A DNA stretch of 64,000 nt, from the NCBI GenBank assembly GCA_002049455.2, contig KV918786.1, positions 124,001-188,000 of the forward strand, given 5' to 3'. A model generated the notes under the pieces. It was not told the DNA's origin and ran no database searches. It saw only the letters and a list, made by a program, of their open reading frames with translations. Positions 1 to 11,682 of this stretch are shown here, piece by piece (the first letter of the stretch is position 1; every line of letters starts with the position of its first letter). This DNA comes from Porphyra umbilicalis (Eukaryota; Rhodophyta; Bangiophyceae; Bangiales; Bangiaceae). A program made the position numbers and the translations under genes.

Positions 1-939
1 ATTTCACTTTCTGGGTACGAATTCTAGGCCGCAGTACGCCCCAGTACACCCTTTGCGCACCCCAGTAGTGTGGTACGTAATCGAGACGATGTACCATTTG
101 ACCAGAACAGGGTATGATCCGAAAACATAATCAACACCGTCAAGAGCAATACGGTCGACAGAGTTCCGTCAGTTGCCGTACCTTCAGTCACACAACGAAT
201 GAGGAGGAAATTCGGTGCGGGGAACAAGACGACAGCACGGTGGGCCCAATGTAATGCATACACCAGCGATAGTTGGATAACCACTCGTGTCCCCACGCAC
301 ACGTTCGCGTGGCAGTGGGGGGAAGGAGGGGAAAGGTAGCAGATGCACACATGCGCAACACGACGCGTGTGCCAGAACATACCTCCAAACGCATCCTCGC
401 GCGTACGCTTGCGCCTCCCCATTGCAGGCCACAATAAAGAATTTGGGGGAGCGCGACTCGGCTAGGGGCGGAGGGGGGCGTAGCACAATAAAAGAAGAAC
501 GCTGGTATCCGCAGAGGTGAGAACAACAATCGCGCAGCGACAAGAGACGTTTGTCGCGACGATGGTGTGGCAAAGACATGGGATAGTGGTGGGTGGGACC
601 CCCCCCCCCGACAACGAGGATGCCCACGCAATGGTGGCGGACGGGCGATGCACGCACCAGTGGCCTTTCTGACCCACCCCCTGCTTCTGGTGCCTCTAAC
701 GGCACCCCCGTTCCCAGGACACTCGTTTGTGCATATCGCTGGCGGCCTGCTCCACCACTTGTCCCAGATCGTGCGGCGGAGGGACGGTCTCAGCACGAGA
801 TCATACTGAGATCGGTGGGGGTCCGCCGCTGGAGTAGAAACTCGAAATAACTGGGAGTTATATACAAATACAGAAAACTGAAGCACAACAAAGGCAAAAT
901 GATACATTAGCGCCTCTACTCACAGGCCGTCACACTGCC
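1..939. other. Intergenic DNA, no gene recognised
   Basis: Several overlapping open frames exist on both strands, but none has a recognisable domain and their composition follows the local GC-rich background. A C run lies near 600. I see no RNA gene, no terminal repeat and no convincing splice signal here. Confidence 0.5.
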
Positions 940-1800
940 CTAGTAGCAATCGAAAAACGGCTCCGGAGTGTGCAAAACAAAGTGCATACCCTCTCTCTCC
1001 AATGTCCCCACGACTTCATGAATTGCCCCCACGGGCACGTAATAAGGCACTCCCCCCAGCCCGAGGAAGCACTTGTTGCCAAGCCTAACTGCCGCGTACC
1101 CATACCTACCAAGGAGGTCCTTGGTGGACCACGTGCGTTCCACGTATGCAAATGCCATGGCACGGCGGTCAATGAAGACCACGGCGTAGTGTCGCACCGC
1201 GCCAAAGGTCGAGACAGGGTGCTCCCCCAATGAGCTGTCCGGGAGGAAGAACTTCTCGCTCGAGTTGATCCGCACCAAGTAGTTTCGACGCCGGTGCTTG
1301 TCCGAATCCGAGCCGACTCGCTTGGAACCGGCGATCTTGCCGGAAGCCAACTTAGCCCGAAAACGTTTTCTTGCCTTAACTTTGTCTAGGATCTCGACAG
1401 CATTCTCTTGTTGAAGCACGGCCCGCATCTTGGCCAGCTCATCCATGTTTAGGCAGGCGGGTGCCGCCCGAGGCGGAAGCAGTACACAGGCGGGTCCGGC
1501 ACCGTCCGAGACTGTCAAGCTACCAGCAGGGAGGCCTGGGGCTGCAACTTGCTGCCCGGTAGCATCCGCCCACTCCGCCGGTAAAAACTGCTTACCAAAT
1601 GAGGTGACGAGGTCCGCCTTGATTTGTCGTGATACATCGTCGGCAGCCGTGCCTACCTGCATCTGGATGTCATTTTGTGCATCGCACCGCATCTCGAGCG
1701 CTGTACATGACATCGGGACGGCTCTTGACGTGCTCCAAGAAATACTTGTTTGCATCTTGTCGTCATTTTCTAGTCCATATATGTCATTTCTCTGCTGCAA
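940..1800 (-). pseudogene. Possible 3' part of a Tnp2-like transposase
   Basis: This 286-residue open frame has no stop or frameshift. Its C-terminal third, after a basic stretch rich in Lys and Arg, contains FGAVRHYAVVF followed by LAYV-like and YYVPVGAI segments. I think this resembles the region downstream of the catalytic domain in Tnp2-type transposases, where a YGxVxxF-like motif is common. It lies on the same strand as, and about 4.2 kb downstream of, the Tnp2 transposase at 6050-8377, so it could be the tail of that element displaced by repeat expansion, or the remnant of another copy. The family assignment is inference from weak similarity; an unrelated element-encoded protein is possible. 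Confidence 0.35.
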
Positions 1801-2256
1801 TGTCCTCGGCCGCGACTGGTCGATTCAAAGACTGGGAGCGAGAGGACTTGACCGCCAACCTGACCTGAGGTCAGTCCACAATGATACCAAAGGCAGGCAA
1901 ATGCGCGCAGCCATCCGGCCATCCGCATCAACTGTGTCGGCTGGAGTTCTCCGATCTGGTTAGGACATCATTTCAACTGCATCTCAAGCGTTAGGGTGGG
2001 TCCTCAATCCACCCCAGTGCGCCCAATGGCCCAAGGGAGCGTCGCCGTGCCTGTAAACAAGCACGAGGAACGTTTTTTGACCACGTGCTGGGGGGCTACA
2101 GGAAGTAAACCGAGTCCGTGCAGGACTGATTGCAGATGAGTCGTTGGATCTGTGGTCTAACAATCGCCAATCACGCAGGTGTGCCTTCTCGACGCCACCA
2201 GAGAGACCCACAGCGAGGACGGGCGTCTCTAATGCGACCACGATTCTGGGTTGACC

Positions 2257-2606
2257 AGCCCTCATGGCCAAGACACTCCCGAATGACTTAGCCTGTGCGC
2301 GAGCCTCCGGAAAAGGGCCTTTCAGGCCGTCTGAGGGCATTTCCATCACACGCTTGGCAGTGATTCAGGACTTTGCTGTGGCGAGGACCCGAAGAGCTTC
2401 CACTCGTGGAAGAGGTCTGACGGGTGAGATGTCATCCAATGTCATCCAATGCAGTACAATGTCAGCAAAAACATGTACATGCTAACAGAGGTCTCACGGC
2501 CAAGACACTCCCGAATGACTTGGGCTGTGCGCGAGCCTCAGAAAAAGGGCCTTCAAGGCCGTCTGAGAGCATCTCCATCACACTTTTGGCAGTGATTCAG
2601 GCTCTG
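2257..2606 (+). repeat. Direct duplication of a ~110-bp segment
   Basis: The segment that starts with gccaagacactcccgaatga at about 2266 recurs about 233 bp downstream, starting near 2499. The copies differ at about one position in ten and share a block ending in ggcagtgattcagg. No coding function is evident. Confidence 0.7.
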
Positions 2607-3749
2607 ATTTCGGCGCCGTCAAGGGCGACGCCGTCGGGGCCCGCGTCGCCGTCGGCTGCGCCGCCCCCCCCGCCGGCGGCGGTGCAACCTCCCTCCAGCC
2701 AGAACCCCCCTCCAGCACGTACGTGTGTACGTGGACGTCCGCGTCTGTAGGGTGCACCAACCGCAGCACCCCCCCCCCCCGCCCCTTCCCCCCACCCGCC
2801 CACCCCCCCAGGTCAATTTCGTCCGCAATGTCGCCCACGCGCACGGTGGCGACGCGCGGCACCAGGTCCGCGTCGGCGGCGACCACGTCCAGCCGCCCCC
2901 TCCAGACAAGGGAGGCGGCGGGGGGGGGGGGGTGGCGCCGCCGACGGTGCCGCCGCCGCCGCCCATGGTGGGTTAGGGTGCCGGGGGGGAGGGGGCTTGG
3001 CGGGTCGCGCGCCGCCAAAACCGGAGGGAGGCGCCGGGAGGAAAACAGGCGATGCGGGAGAGGGGGCCGGCCAGAGCGGCGGTACTTGTGGGGCAGCGGC
3101 GGGTTAGGAGGGTGGTTGTGCGCGTGCGGGGAGGCGCGGCGGGGTAAGGCGAGGCGGAAAGTGGGGCGAAAGGATGGCGGACAGTCAGGCGGGGGCATGG
3201 CGGTCAGTGGGGTGGACTGTCGGGACCGTCACGGCCACACGTCTGTCGTCTCGCTCACAAGAGTCGCCGTGCCTGACGAGCTGTTTGCAACCGCGTCCGT
3301 TGCCGCCGCCACAGTCTGGACGGCCGCCGCCGCAGCCGTCAAGCACGAACACGCCACAAAGGACTACCGAAGAGCATTCATAGAACTGATCTCAAGAATA
3401 GTGAGGTGCTCAAAAACTTTCTTGAGAATATTTCAATTCTTAAGCATCCTTGAACAAGTCGTTTGTCAGTATGTAAATCTTCGTATAACTGTTTTCTATG
3501 AGCACTGTCATTGGCCGTAGAATCCCACAATTGCACCACCGAAGTATTTGTTCACATCTTCGGCGGCTATTTCTCGTTTTCGAATTCCGATATCTGGTTC
3601 TTGAATGGAAATCGTTCGTCATTTGTACATCAGTGCTCGATGTTGTTTTCTAAATAGTTCTGTCAACTCCGTGGCGAACTGGAGATCGGGATACTTCTGT
3701 ATGTCTTGAGGGAGCTCGCGGGATCTCCCCCTCGATCACGGCGAGGAAA
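2607..3749. other. GC-rich intergenic stretch
   Basis: Long C and G runs (for example around 2770-2815 and 2920-2935) keep several frames open by composition alone. From about 3360 to 3700 the DNA becomes AT-richer. I recognise no domain, RNA gene or terminal repeat. Confidence 0.4.
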
Positions 3750-3761
3750 TGGTGCGTGGCG

Positions 3762-3796
<35 letters not shown>

Positions 3797-4207
3797 GCAC
3801 CGCCCCGCCCCGCCGCCGCGCACGCGGCTCGCCGTGACGCCCCGCGAGCCGGGGCGGCCGGCAGCAGCGGCGTCGGCGGCGGGGCGGCCACGCGCCGCGC
3901 CGCGCCGTCCGTGACGCGACGGCCGTCGACGGCCGCCTTTGCGGCGGCGGCCACCACCGGCACCGGCACCGCCCTCTCCCTCCTCTGTGCCACCCACCCG
4001 CCCTCTGCCACAACGGCGGCGGCGGCGACGACGGCGGCGGTGGCGGCGTCCCCGCACGGCCCCGCCACCAGACGTGGACGGCCCTGGCCTCTTGCCGCCG
4101 CCCCTTCCTCACCGGTCTCCTCGTCACCGCCGTCACGGCCGCCGACGGCGAGGCGAACGTACCCCCCGCCGTCGGCGGCGGGGTGGTCGGCGCGCCCGCC
4201 GCGACCG

Positions 4208-4239
<32 letters not shown>

Positions 4240-4920
4240 TCCGCCGCAGCCGCCACCCGACGCCCACAAAGGCCGCCTGGCCACAAGCATGCCGTGATTG
4301 TCGAGCCGCCGCGGGGCAGCGGGGCAACGGCAGTAACGGTGGCGGCGACGGCGGCGACGGCGGTAGCGAGAGGGGCGACCGCGGCGGTGACGGCGGCGAC
4401 GGCGGCGGCGGCGGCGGCGGCAGGGGCGGAGGCGACGGCGCTGACGGCGGCAGCAACCGCGGCAATGGCGGCAACGGTGGAGGCAGCGACGGCGCCGACG
4501 GCGCCGACGGTGGCGGCAAGGGCAGTGGCGGCGGCAACGGAGACGTCCCCAACGGCGGCTGCAATGGCAGTGACGGCGGCAACGGCAACGCCCTCAACGG
4601 TGGCGGCAACGCCAGTGGCGGCAGCGACGGCGCCGACGGCGCCGATGTCGGCGGCAAGGGCGGTCGCGGCGTCAACGGCGACGCCCCCGACGGCGGCAGT
4701 AAAAGCGGTGGCGGCGGCAACGGCAACGCCCCCAACGGCGGCGGCAATGGACGTTGCGGCGGCAACGGCAACGCCCCCAAAGGTGGCCGCAACGGGGGTG
4801 GCGGCAGCGACGGCGCCGACGGCGCCGATGTCGGCGACAAGGGTGGTCGTGGCGACGACGGCGACGCCCCCGACGGCGGGGGCAACGGCGGCGGCGGCGG
4901 CGATGGCGACCCCGGTTTGA
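3750..4920 (+). repeat. GC-rich trinucleotide and minisatellite tract
   Basis: The first part is (GCC)n/(GGC)n trinucleotide sequence. From about 4320 it becomes a higher-order repeat of ggcggcaacggc-like units. A block beginning ggcagcgacggcgccgacgg recurs near 4482, 4620 and 4803, so larger units of roughly 140-185 bp are present. One + frame would give a Gly/Asn/Asp-rich protein, another an Ala/Thr/Pro-rich one, and the minus strand a Pro-rich one. Because all three are open, the openness comes from repeat composition and no frame can be called a gene. A glycine-rich wall protein cannot be excluded. Confidence 0.7.
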
Positions 4921-6049
4921 AGGGGTGGGGTGGGGGCGTGGGTGTAAGATCACTGGGGTGGCAGCGCAGCCCGCGGGTTTGGGCGTGGTTGCGGGATAGG
5001 GCGGCGAGAGGCCGCCCGCAGGTGTAGGTGTGTGTTTGGGGGGGAGCGGGTTGGGGGCGATAGGCCACGGCCTGCCGCGGGTTCGGGCGTAGTTGGGGGG
5101 GGAGGGCGGGGGGAGGCCGCCCTGGGCGCCGCCGCTCACCTGGGACGGGTGGCCACGGCGGTGGCGGCAGTGGCACGGGTTTGTGCGTACGTTGGGGTGG
5201 GGGCGGGGGGGGGGTGGGGGTGTGTGTGGGGGGGGGGCGCCACCTTGTGCTTTTCATGGACGCACGAACTGACGCCTCCCCTGCGCCCTTTTCTCGTCCT
5301 GTGCTACTCTTGGTTGCCTGTGATGGGCCCATTTTTTTCGTTCACGCGCTGGGGACATGACCTCCGCGCCTGTCGCGGGTCAGTTGGCCAGGAAATACGT
5401 GGAAGGCACGCACCTGTGCTGATGTTGACATGAACGGAGATGCAGTGCAGGTGCAGTATAAATGCAACCTGATCAATTCGACTTGGCCCAATGCACAGCC
5501 CCGACTCGCCCGGGGCCCCAGCACCGCAGTTCAGAAGCAGCCACGGCTGTGCTTCCGGACACGACAGAGTCAGGGCGGTCTCCCCAGTGTCTGCGACAGT
5601 GTGTCTGACCACCCGACACGGGTGCCAGACACAGCAGGCCGCTGATGTCAGGCTGTCAAGTGGCCTGCCTGGAAGGCAGCTCAAGTCAAGTGGCGACAAC
5701 TTCATGCAAGTGACGGCAAGTGGCGGCAAACTCCATCCGTGACGGAATAACCGGCGGATGCCTGAACAAGAATTAGCGAGCCGATAAGGCTTGAAGGAAG
5801 TAGGAAATAACTTAATCAAATTACACATCCCCCCGCCGCAGCCGGTTAAACGGATGATATTGCTTTGCAAAGAATCCATGCATCTGGACTCACATATGAC
5901 GACATCTGCAGGCCTGTCGTGCGAAGCTTTCGAAAATGCGATGGTCTGCGAAATGCAGCCGAAGTGTAGTGAGATGCGGCTGAGATGCGGTGGGCGCGGC
6001 TGCCGACGATTCTGCTCGAGGTTCTCGTGGGGTCTCGACGCCGACCGAA
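4921..6049. other. Intergenic DNA downstream of the transposase
   Basis: The first half is G-rich (G runs near 5205-5240), the second half of mixed composition. Short tandem variants of caagtggcggcaa lie near 5655-5735. I find no recognisable gene. The end of the Tnp2-like element may lie here, but I could not identify its terminus. Confidence 0.4.
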
Positions 6050-8377
6050 TCAACTTTCCGAGCGCACCAATCTTGCGTTCCATCGGACACTGCCAGACGG
6101 TCCAGGCCGGGCCGCACGCTCAAAGCAAAGGAAAAAGTCAAGAAGAGTAGCAATCGTCGAAAGGCACAGCGACAGCCGCTCGGCCGTTCCCCCGTAGATC
6201 CTAGCGTAGTAGTTCGACACGAAGTATTTGATTTCCTTCTCAATCTCCTCGATTTCAGCTCTGGTGACGCCCCTTGGCCGAAAAAGCATGCGGCAAACCC
6301 GGCTTAGTGCCATGAAGAGGTTGATGTAGGAGTGGGTAATTCGGCCAGCCAGAAGAACTTCTCTACTGCGCAGATTGAAGTGCAGCCAGACCACTGCCTT
6401 GACCGACTTGTGATAAATCTCAATATTTCTTAGGAACCGGGCTTGCGCCATCGGCACAGTCTGACGCGCCCTGCGGAACTCCCGGCCAAACAAAGCCACC
6501 GTGGCCCTCGTCATGAAGTAGTCTTCGTCCGCTTTTTTGTTGACCAGCTTGAGCCCTGCAAATAGCTTCCAGTGTTGCGGCACGACGTTGAGAAGTACCA
6601 GATGCATCGTATCGTATGGTGCGGCCGTAGGACCCATGTCCCATAAGTCCTGCAAGTAGGGGTACGTGGCGCGCATCCTTGGGCTGGGAGCGAAGAATAA
6701 CGAGTAGCCCTTCAGGCCACTTTCCTGCTCCAGCCTGGTTTGAAAGGCCAGCGACTTGCCTTCTGCACGGACGTCCTCGACTGCTGCCGCACTTGCTGTG
6801 ATACTTGCCGCCGTGCGACGCGGTGAACTGTCATTATGGACTTGAAAAAGCACAATGCCGCTGGCTGGGTCCTTTGGCGGGTAGTAGACGTGGCAATTTG
6901 AAGGCACGTAGATCCCCTTGAAAATTCGAAGCCGATTGTAAATGTAGCTGTTAACACCTTTAAACCCCGTGATCTTGTCGCCTGCTGGTTGATCCGTTGT
7001 GAAGTTGCGTACAATCACGGGCGACGTCGAGGTTGGGAGGATCAGGCCTGGAGTACCCTTCGCAAGCTCATTCAATTCCCCAGCGATCGGGTGTAAGAAC
7101 GACGTAATGTCGACCGGTTGTCTTGGTCCTGGCGTGACTACCAGCAGCAGCTGGTAATTGATGCGCGTCCGCTGATCCGGGCTTAGGCACAGCGGGGTGG
7201 CCGTGACTGGCCATCCCTCAAAGCCATTCTGGCGAAAGAGCTGGAAACCGTCGGTACCGTAGTTCATCTGTACGAACGAGCCACCGTCGAGCAGCCCTGT
7301 GTTTCGGTAGTGCCGATAGTTGGCTCCGTGCGGGTAGTCGTGCACGCCCTCAGCGTCTTGCTCTGAGGCCGTACGGGCGGCCGCCATATTGTTTAGCATG
7401 GACTTTCCAATCACGGGGTCGCCAAGTAGTTGGGTGAGCCACGAAATCAAGGACCAGTAGGTGATCTGCTTGGCTGGCTTTCCATCGGCTTTGTACCGTG
7501 CCGCGCCGCAGGCGGTGCAAGTGGCATACTGGGCGCGCGTGTGGGTGAACGCGACGCATCCGTTGATGCAGCAGTCGACTAGGCGCGTCTCCTAGTTGAT
7601 GCTTTTATCGATAAAGCGGTCCATGAGGTAGGGTGTCCGGTACTTAATCGCGAACAAACTGAGCCGAAGTAGATCGGCGATGGCAGCTTGCGTCAAATCA
7701 TGTCGAACCGTGAAAGCATGCACCGCCAGATCTGCCATGTATTCCTTAAACTGGTCGACCGGGAACCGTACTTGGTTCGTGCTTACAGCAGGTTGGTAGA
7801 TTGGAGAAGGCGGTGGTTCGACAACGTCTTCAGCCCCAGAATCTTCGATTGATTCGACTGGCGGCTCACCATCCGAAGTGCCCGACTCAGCATATGAGCT
7901 CGGCGCACTGCTTTCGTCGCTGGGAACAGGCGTGTTTTCGGCGTCACATGTGCGCCGGATTGGGATATTCACCCGCAATGGCGCCGACCCCGCGGCAACA
8001 CCGGCGCTATCGCCCGCACCGACGCTCGCGTCCGACCCTGCACCGGCGCCCGCACCCGCGCCGACGCCCGCGCCCGTGCCAGCGCTCGCGCCAGCGCCGG
8101 CACCCGCCCCCGCGCCAGCGCCCGCTGTTGTTCCGATGTCAGCGCAGAGGCCCATCTGGGGGCCAGCGTCAGCCCCGTCGTCGCCCCCCGCTGTCGAACC
8201 GCCGTGGGTACACGCCGACCCCCCAGCGTGGAACGGAGACGCGAGGCGGTGCCGTTTGTGATGCCTCTTGTGGGCAAAGCACGTGGATCGGGAAACCAGC
8301 TGTGGCGGCTTTTTGCCGGCGTCGTTGCAGGAATAGCAGTAACAGAACATCCGTCCATTGTCGCCTGGAGATGCCAT
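6050..8377 (-). pseudogene. Tnp2-type DNA transposase with one in-frame stop
   Basis: The product would be the transposase of a CACTA/Tnp2-type cut-and-paste element. The proposed start (complement of 8375-8377, MASPGDNG) is immediately followed by a CYCYSCND zinc-binding cluster and VSRSTCFAH, the usual N-terminal pattern of this family. An earlier in-frame Met at 8512 lies within a TATA-like stretch, so I prefer the later one. Next come a Gly-Ala dipeptide tract (about 7980-8130), then DCCINGCVAF and a CTACGAARY zinc knuckle. The core follows, with YGTDGFQLF, WPVTATPLCLSPDQRTRINY, VTPGPRQPVDI and APYDTMHLVLLNV, all typical of the family. A single TAG (complement of 7592-7594) splits the frame; the codons on both sides are in the same frame and both are conserved in type. 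The frame ends at 6050, before the usual C-terminal region. Decay, readthrough or splicing past the stop are all possible. Confidence 0.8.
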
Positions 8378-8503
8378 GTCAAGCCGTGCGGGAAGGAGAG
8401 GAGGGGGGATGACGACAGGGAAGCGACGATGAAGGTGGGCGGGACGCGAATCGTGTGTCGATGGCTGAGATGGGTAGGCAATCGATCGTCCAAAGATGAC
8501 TGC

Positions 8504-8509
8504 TATATA
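8504..8509 (-). promoter_or_regulatory. TATA-like box for the transposase
   Basis: A tatata core lies in tgtatatagcag on the minus strand, about 130 bp upstream of the preferred start codon at 8377. Position and sequence fit a core promoter, but nothing else supports it. Confidence 0.35.
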
Positions 8510-8512
8510 CAC

Positions 8513-9115
8513 TTTCCATGTGTGCTACCAGCCAATCAAATTGCAGGACTGCTTGACTGACACCAAGCAGTGTGGAAGGTTGTGGAGGCTTCCGCATGCT
8601 TCCGCGTCATTTCTGTGGAGGTCCGCAACGGAGACCATGTGGCCGGCCACATGCCTCAGATTTCCCTTCCAGCGCCCACTCGAGACTTTTGCGCATTGCT
8701 GTGCACGTCACGCAACCCGCCACCCGCGGAATGGAGGCCGGCACAGCCAGTTTCTCTGTTACACGGCGCATCGAGTGGGACCAATACCCAGCTCGACACT
8801 GATCAGGCAGCGGCGGGCGTCACCGCCCTCGGATGCCGGCCCAGACTGGCGTGCCTCCACACCGCGGCGTCTAAATCCAGGGTTGTAAGTTCATGTTAAA
8901 TTTACAGATGGTTCGATGAATCAGGTTGATTTCAAGAAACGAACCAAACCAAACGACAAACGACTTGGCTGTATTTATTATGAAATGCCTGGGCAGACAG
9001 GAGCTTTCGTTGACCACTTCAAATTGATCAGCCATGTGGTTAGACGCTGTGCGGCCGCTCTGACTGCCTTGTTGCTATACCCCCCGGCAGATCAGTCGCG
9101 CTGAGAGTTCTGCTC
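8513..9115. other. Intergenic DNA, no gene recognised
   Basis: Mixed-composition DNA between the transposase and the inverted-repeat element. Open frames are short, overlapping and without recognisable motifs. Confidence 0.4.
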
Positions 9116-9966
9116 CTAGTGTCAATTCTACCGACCGCATCATTTGATGCGATTCGCATCAATTGATGCGGTTTTTCTGTCTTCTGCTATTGTCGTTCCG
9201 CCAAAAAGTGGAGAGTCCAGGCCTGTCAAAGAGGCGCCTTTGTGCGTTTGATTGGCCCAAACGTCGATCCGCCTGTCTGGGACTGTCCAGCTTTTGGCGC
9301 AACGACCATACGATAGAATGGCTGCTCCGCTGTTCATTCTGACGGCAGGAACGGGTCCTGCGTCGGCTTTTTATCCTTGGGGCAGAAGGAGGCCGCCCAT
9401 AATGCAATTCTTCCTGCCCATACAGGCGATGTCGCGGAAGCACCCAGCAGACTATCCTGCCATGTCCCCCCCTCCCCCCGCCCCATACGAAGCAGAGCTC
9501 TTCATGAGTTGTCTGGCTCCAGGAGACTCTACGTACCCTTTCTATGAGACACAGAGGTGTCCCTAGGCAGAAACAACATGCTCGGACAGCCTCCGCACGT
9601 CGAACGAGACGAGCACGCGGGGCCAGCACAGTGGCTGTTGCAAGTCCAAATCGAAGTATTTGAGGGTTCTGGAGGGGGGGGAGGGGGGGAGGGCGATGCT
9701 CGGCCCCGCCGGCAGACGCCCCCTGAGTGGGCTTTCATACTTCTTTTCATATGAGGGTCATCCTCAACGGGTCTTCTTTACGCTGGGCTGACATGGCGAC
9801 CACCCAGCTCCATGTTGCCGACAAGGACAGCATCGACGTAAGTTTATACGTGCCAAAAGGGCCGAATTCCCACTCAGATGCCCCGGAAACCGCGATTCTG
9901 ACACCGCATCATTTGATGCGCAGCACCGCATCATTTGATGCGATTCTGCGGTAGAATAGACACTAG
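9116..9966. mobile_element. 851-bp inverted-repeat element with palindrome clusters
   Basis: The left end begins ctagtgtcaattctaccg and the right end is its inverted near-copy, cggtagaatagacactag. Inside each end lie two 16-bp palindromes: CGCATCATTTGATGCG at 9136-9151 and CGCATCAATTGATGCG at 9155-9170 on the left, and CGCATCATTTGATGCG at 9905-9920 and 9927-9942 on the right. The whole inverted terminal repeat is therefore about 55-60 bp. The outermost CTAG/TA is palindromic, so a TA or CTAG target duplication fits but cannot be told from the repeat itself. Internal frames show no transposase motif, so this is probably a non-autonomous element. Confidence 0.8.
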
Positions 9967-11039
9967 ACCCTCCTTCATGTCAACTGTTGCCAATCGGCTG
10001 TGTAGCACCGTAGGCGCTGAGTACGTAGATCTCTTCATCTGCTGTCAACGTGTGCGTGAATCATAGCCTTTTTGTCTGGCAGATGGATGGGTCGTGGTCG
10101 CACCCAGGATTGCGTGCAGTGCAGCAAGCTGCTTCTCGGACAACGGGGCATCCATTCGCCCTCAACGCCCCGTCTACACGTATCGGTGTTTGGTCCTTTC
10201 TGTTTGGTCCCCCCGTCTTCGTTACTGCGCGGAGGCCCAGGCGGTTGTCAACGTCGTCGCCCAGGCGTCGGCTCGTACCAGTCGTGTGGATTGTGTCGCG
10301 GTGGTGGGGCAGGCAAGCAGGGCTCTGTCGCCGGGACTGCAGCAGGCCTGCTATGCACACGCTACATCGGCTTGGCGACTCAAGCTCGATGGAGCTCGAG
10401 TCAGACAACCCGACTTCCCCAAGCACAATATCAACTACATTAAACGTGGCACACTAAGTATTACGCCGAACAAGTACGGCCTTTGACATGTTGCGTTCAA
10501 CCTGAAAGCTCCTGCGTTCAAGTGAGTCAGGTTGCATTCCGTTCATGTTTGGCAAACCAAACCAAACGCTGACAACCCTGTCTAAATCAGCTGCACAGTG
10601 AAGGCCACCGTTACAGCAACGGGGGTTTGTGGCAGCGGGTTTCTGTGGCCTCACCGATCGCCACACCGCGGGGGCGGCGATCGCGTCGCCACAGAGCCCG
10701 CTGTGGGATACCAGGACGCCGATTATCTGGAAAGAAACGGCACCTTGTCGCCTCGGGCCGTGGACGCAAGTCGTGGCCTGGACGCTTCAATTTGGACGGT
10801 TTGGGGAGGAGGGGGGGAGCGGCAGTGCGCTCGGCAGAGGCCAGGCGTAGAGACATCCATCGTGACATGAGATCCCGGGTTAATCCGCACCAGCCGATTT
10901 TCGGTGCCTCGGAATCCCGTGTAGATTGGTCCTGCGAGGCCATTGCGGCCTGTTATTCCTGAAAACCGGTGATTTTGGACCTGAAACACCGAGATTTCCC
11001 GTGTGTTTTTCTCGCAGGGTTAGCGCCACGTGTGGCTGA
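9967..11039. other. Intergenic DNA upstream of the VWA gene
   Basis: No gene is recognised. The missing 5' exon of the VWA-lectin gene could lie here, but I found no MIDAS-type DxSxS coding sequence. A TTTTTCTCGCAG sequence near 11015 would make a reasonable 3' splice site. Confidence 0.35.
10633..10703. repeat. Nested inverted repeat (possible cruciform)
   Basis: Outer arms cagcgggtttctgtggc (10633-10649) and gccacagagcccgctg (10688-10703) enclose inner arms ccgatcgcc and ggcgatcg. The two nested stems make a roughly 70-bp hairpin. No neighbouring gene makes it an obvious terminator. Confidence 0.55.
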
Positions 11040-11682
11040 CGCTCGCGCAGCCGCCGATGGGGGGCGCACCGGCCGGGATCCCCCCATGCCCTCCCCAATT
11101 CAACAAGGCCCGAAGTCGAGGGCGGCGCCGCCGACGCGGGCGACACGTCGACCCGCCGGCGCTCCGTCCTCGACGGCGCCCTCGCCGCGGCTGGCGGACT
11201 GCTCGGCACCCTCGACTGGAGCAGCTACGTCGGCGAGGTGCGCTACGACGACCGCGGCAAGGTTCTTGGCTGCTTTGACGCGCTCGTGTCGTCCAAGCGA
11301 GAGAGGGTGCAGCTCCTCGCCGAGCAAGTGGCCGCCATTTCGGCGGGGGTGGGGCGCGCCCAACTTGGCTGCCGCCGTCGACGCGGCTGCGTGGTTGTTT
11401 GAGGAGGGCGCCGCGCGGGGGCAGATGAAGAACTACACGCGCGTACTCTTTTTGCTGACGGGCCAGGACGACGGGCGCGTGTCGACCAAGTGCGGACCAG
11501 AATGCGACGGACCGTGCACATGCACGAGCGACACGCTCGCGGCGGTGCGCGCGCGGCTGGGATCGCTCGAGTCCAGCCTCGACGGCCCGCCCGTGACCGT
11601 CATGGTGCTCACCTTTGGCAACGTCGACGACGCCGTTGTTAGGGAGCTGACGTGCAGCGGCCAGACGGCCACACAGCTCTCA

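Noticed and set aside
188-907. 239-codon minus-strand frame
   Set aside because: No recognisable domain, overlapped by several other frames, composition as surroundings.
3939-5027. Glycine-rich protein of 362 residues
   Set aside because: Other frames and the opposite strand are equally open, and the ends are ordinary noncoding sequence.
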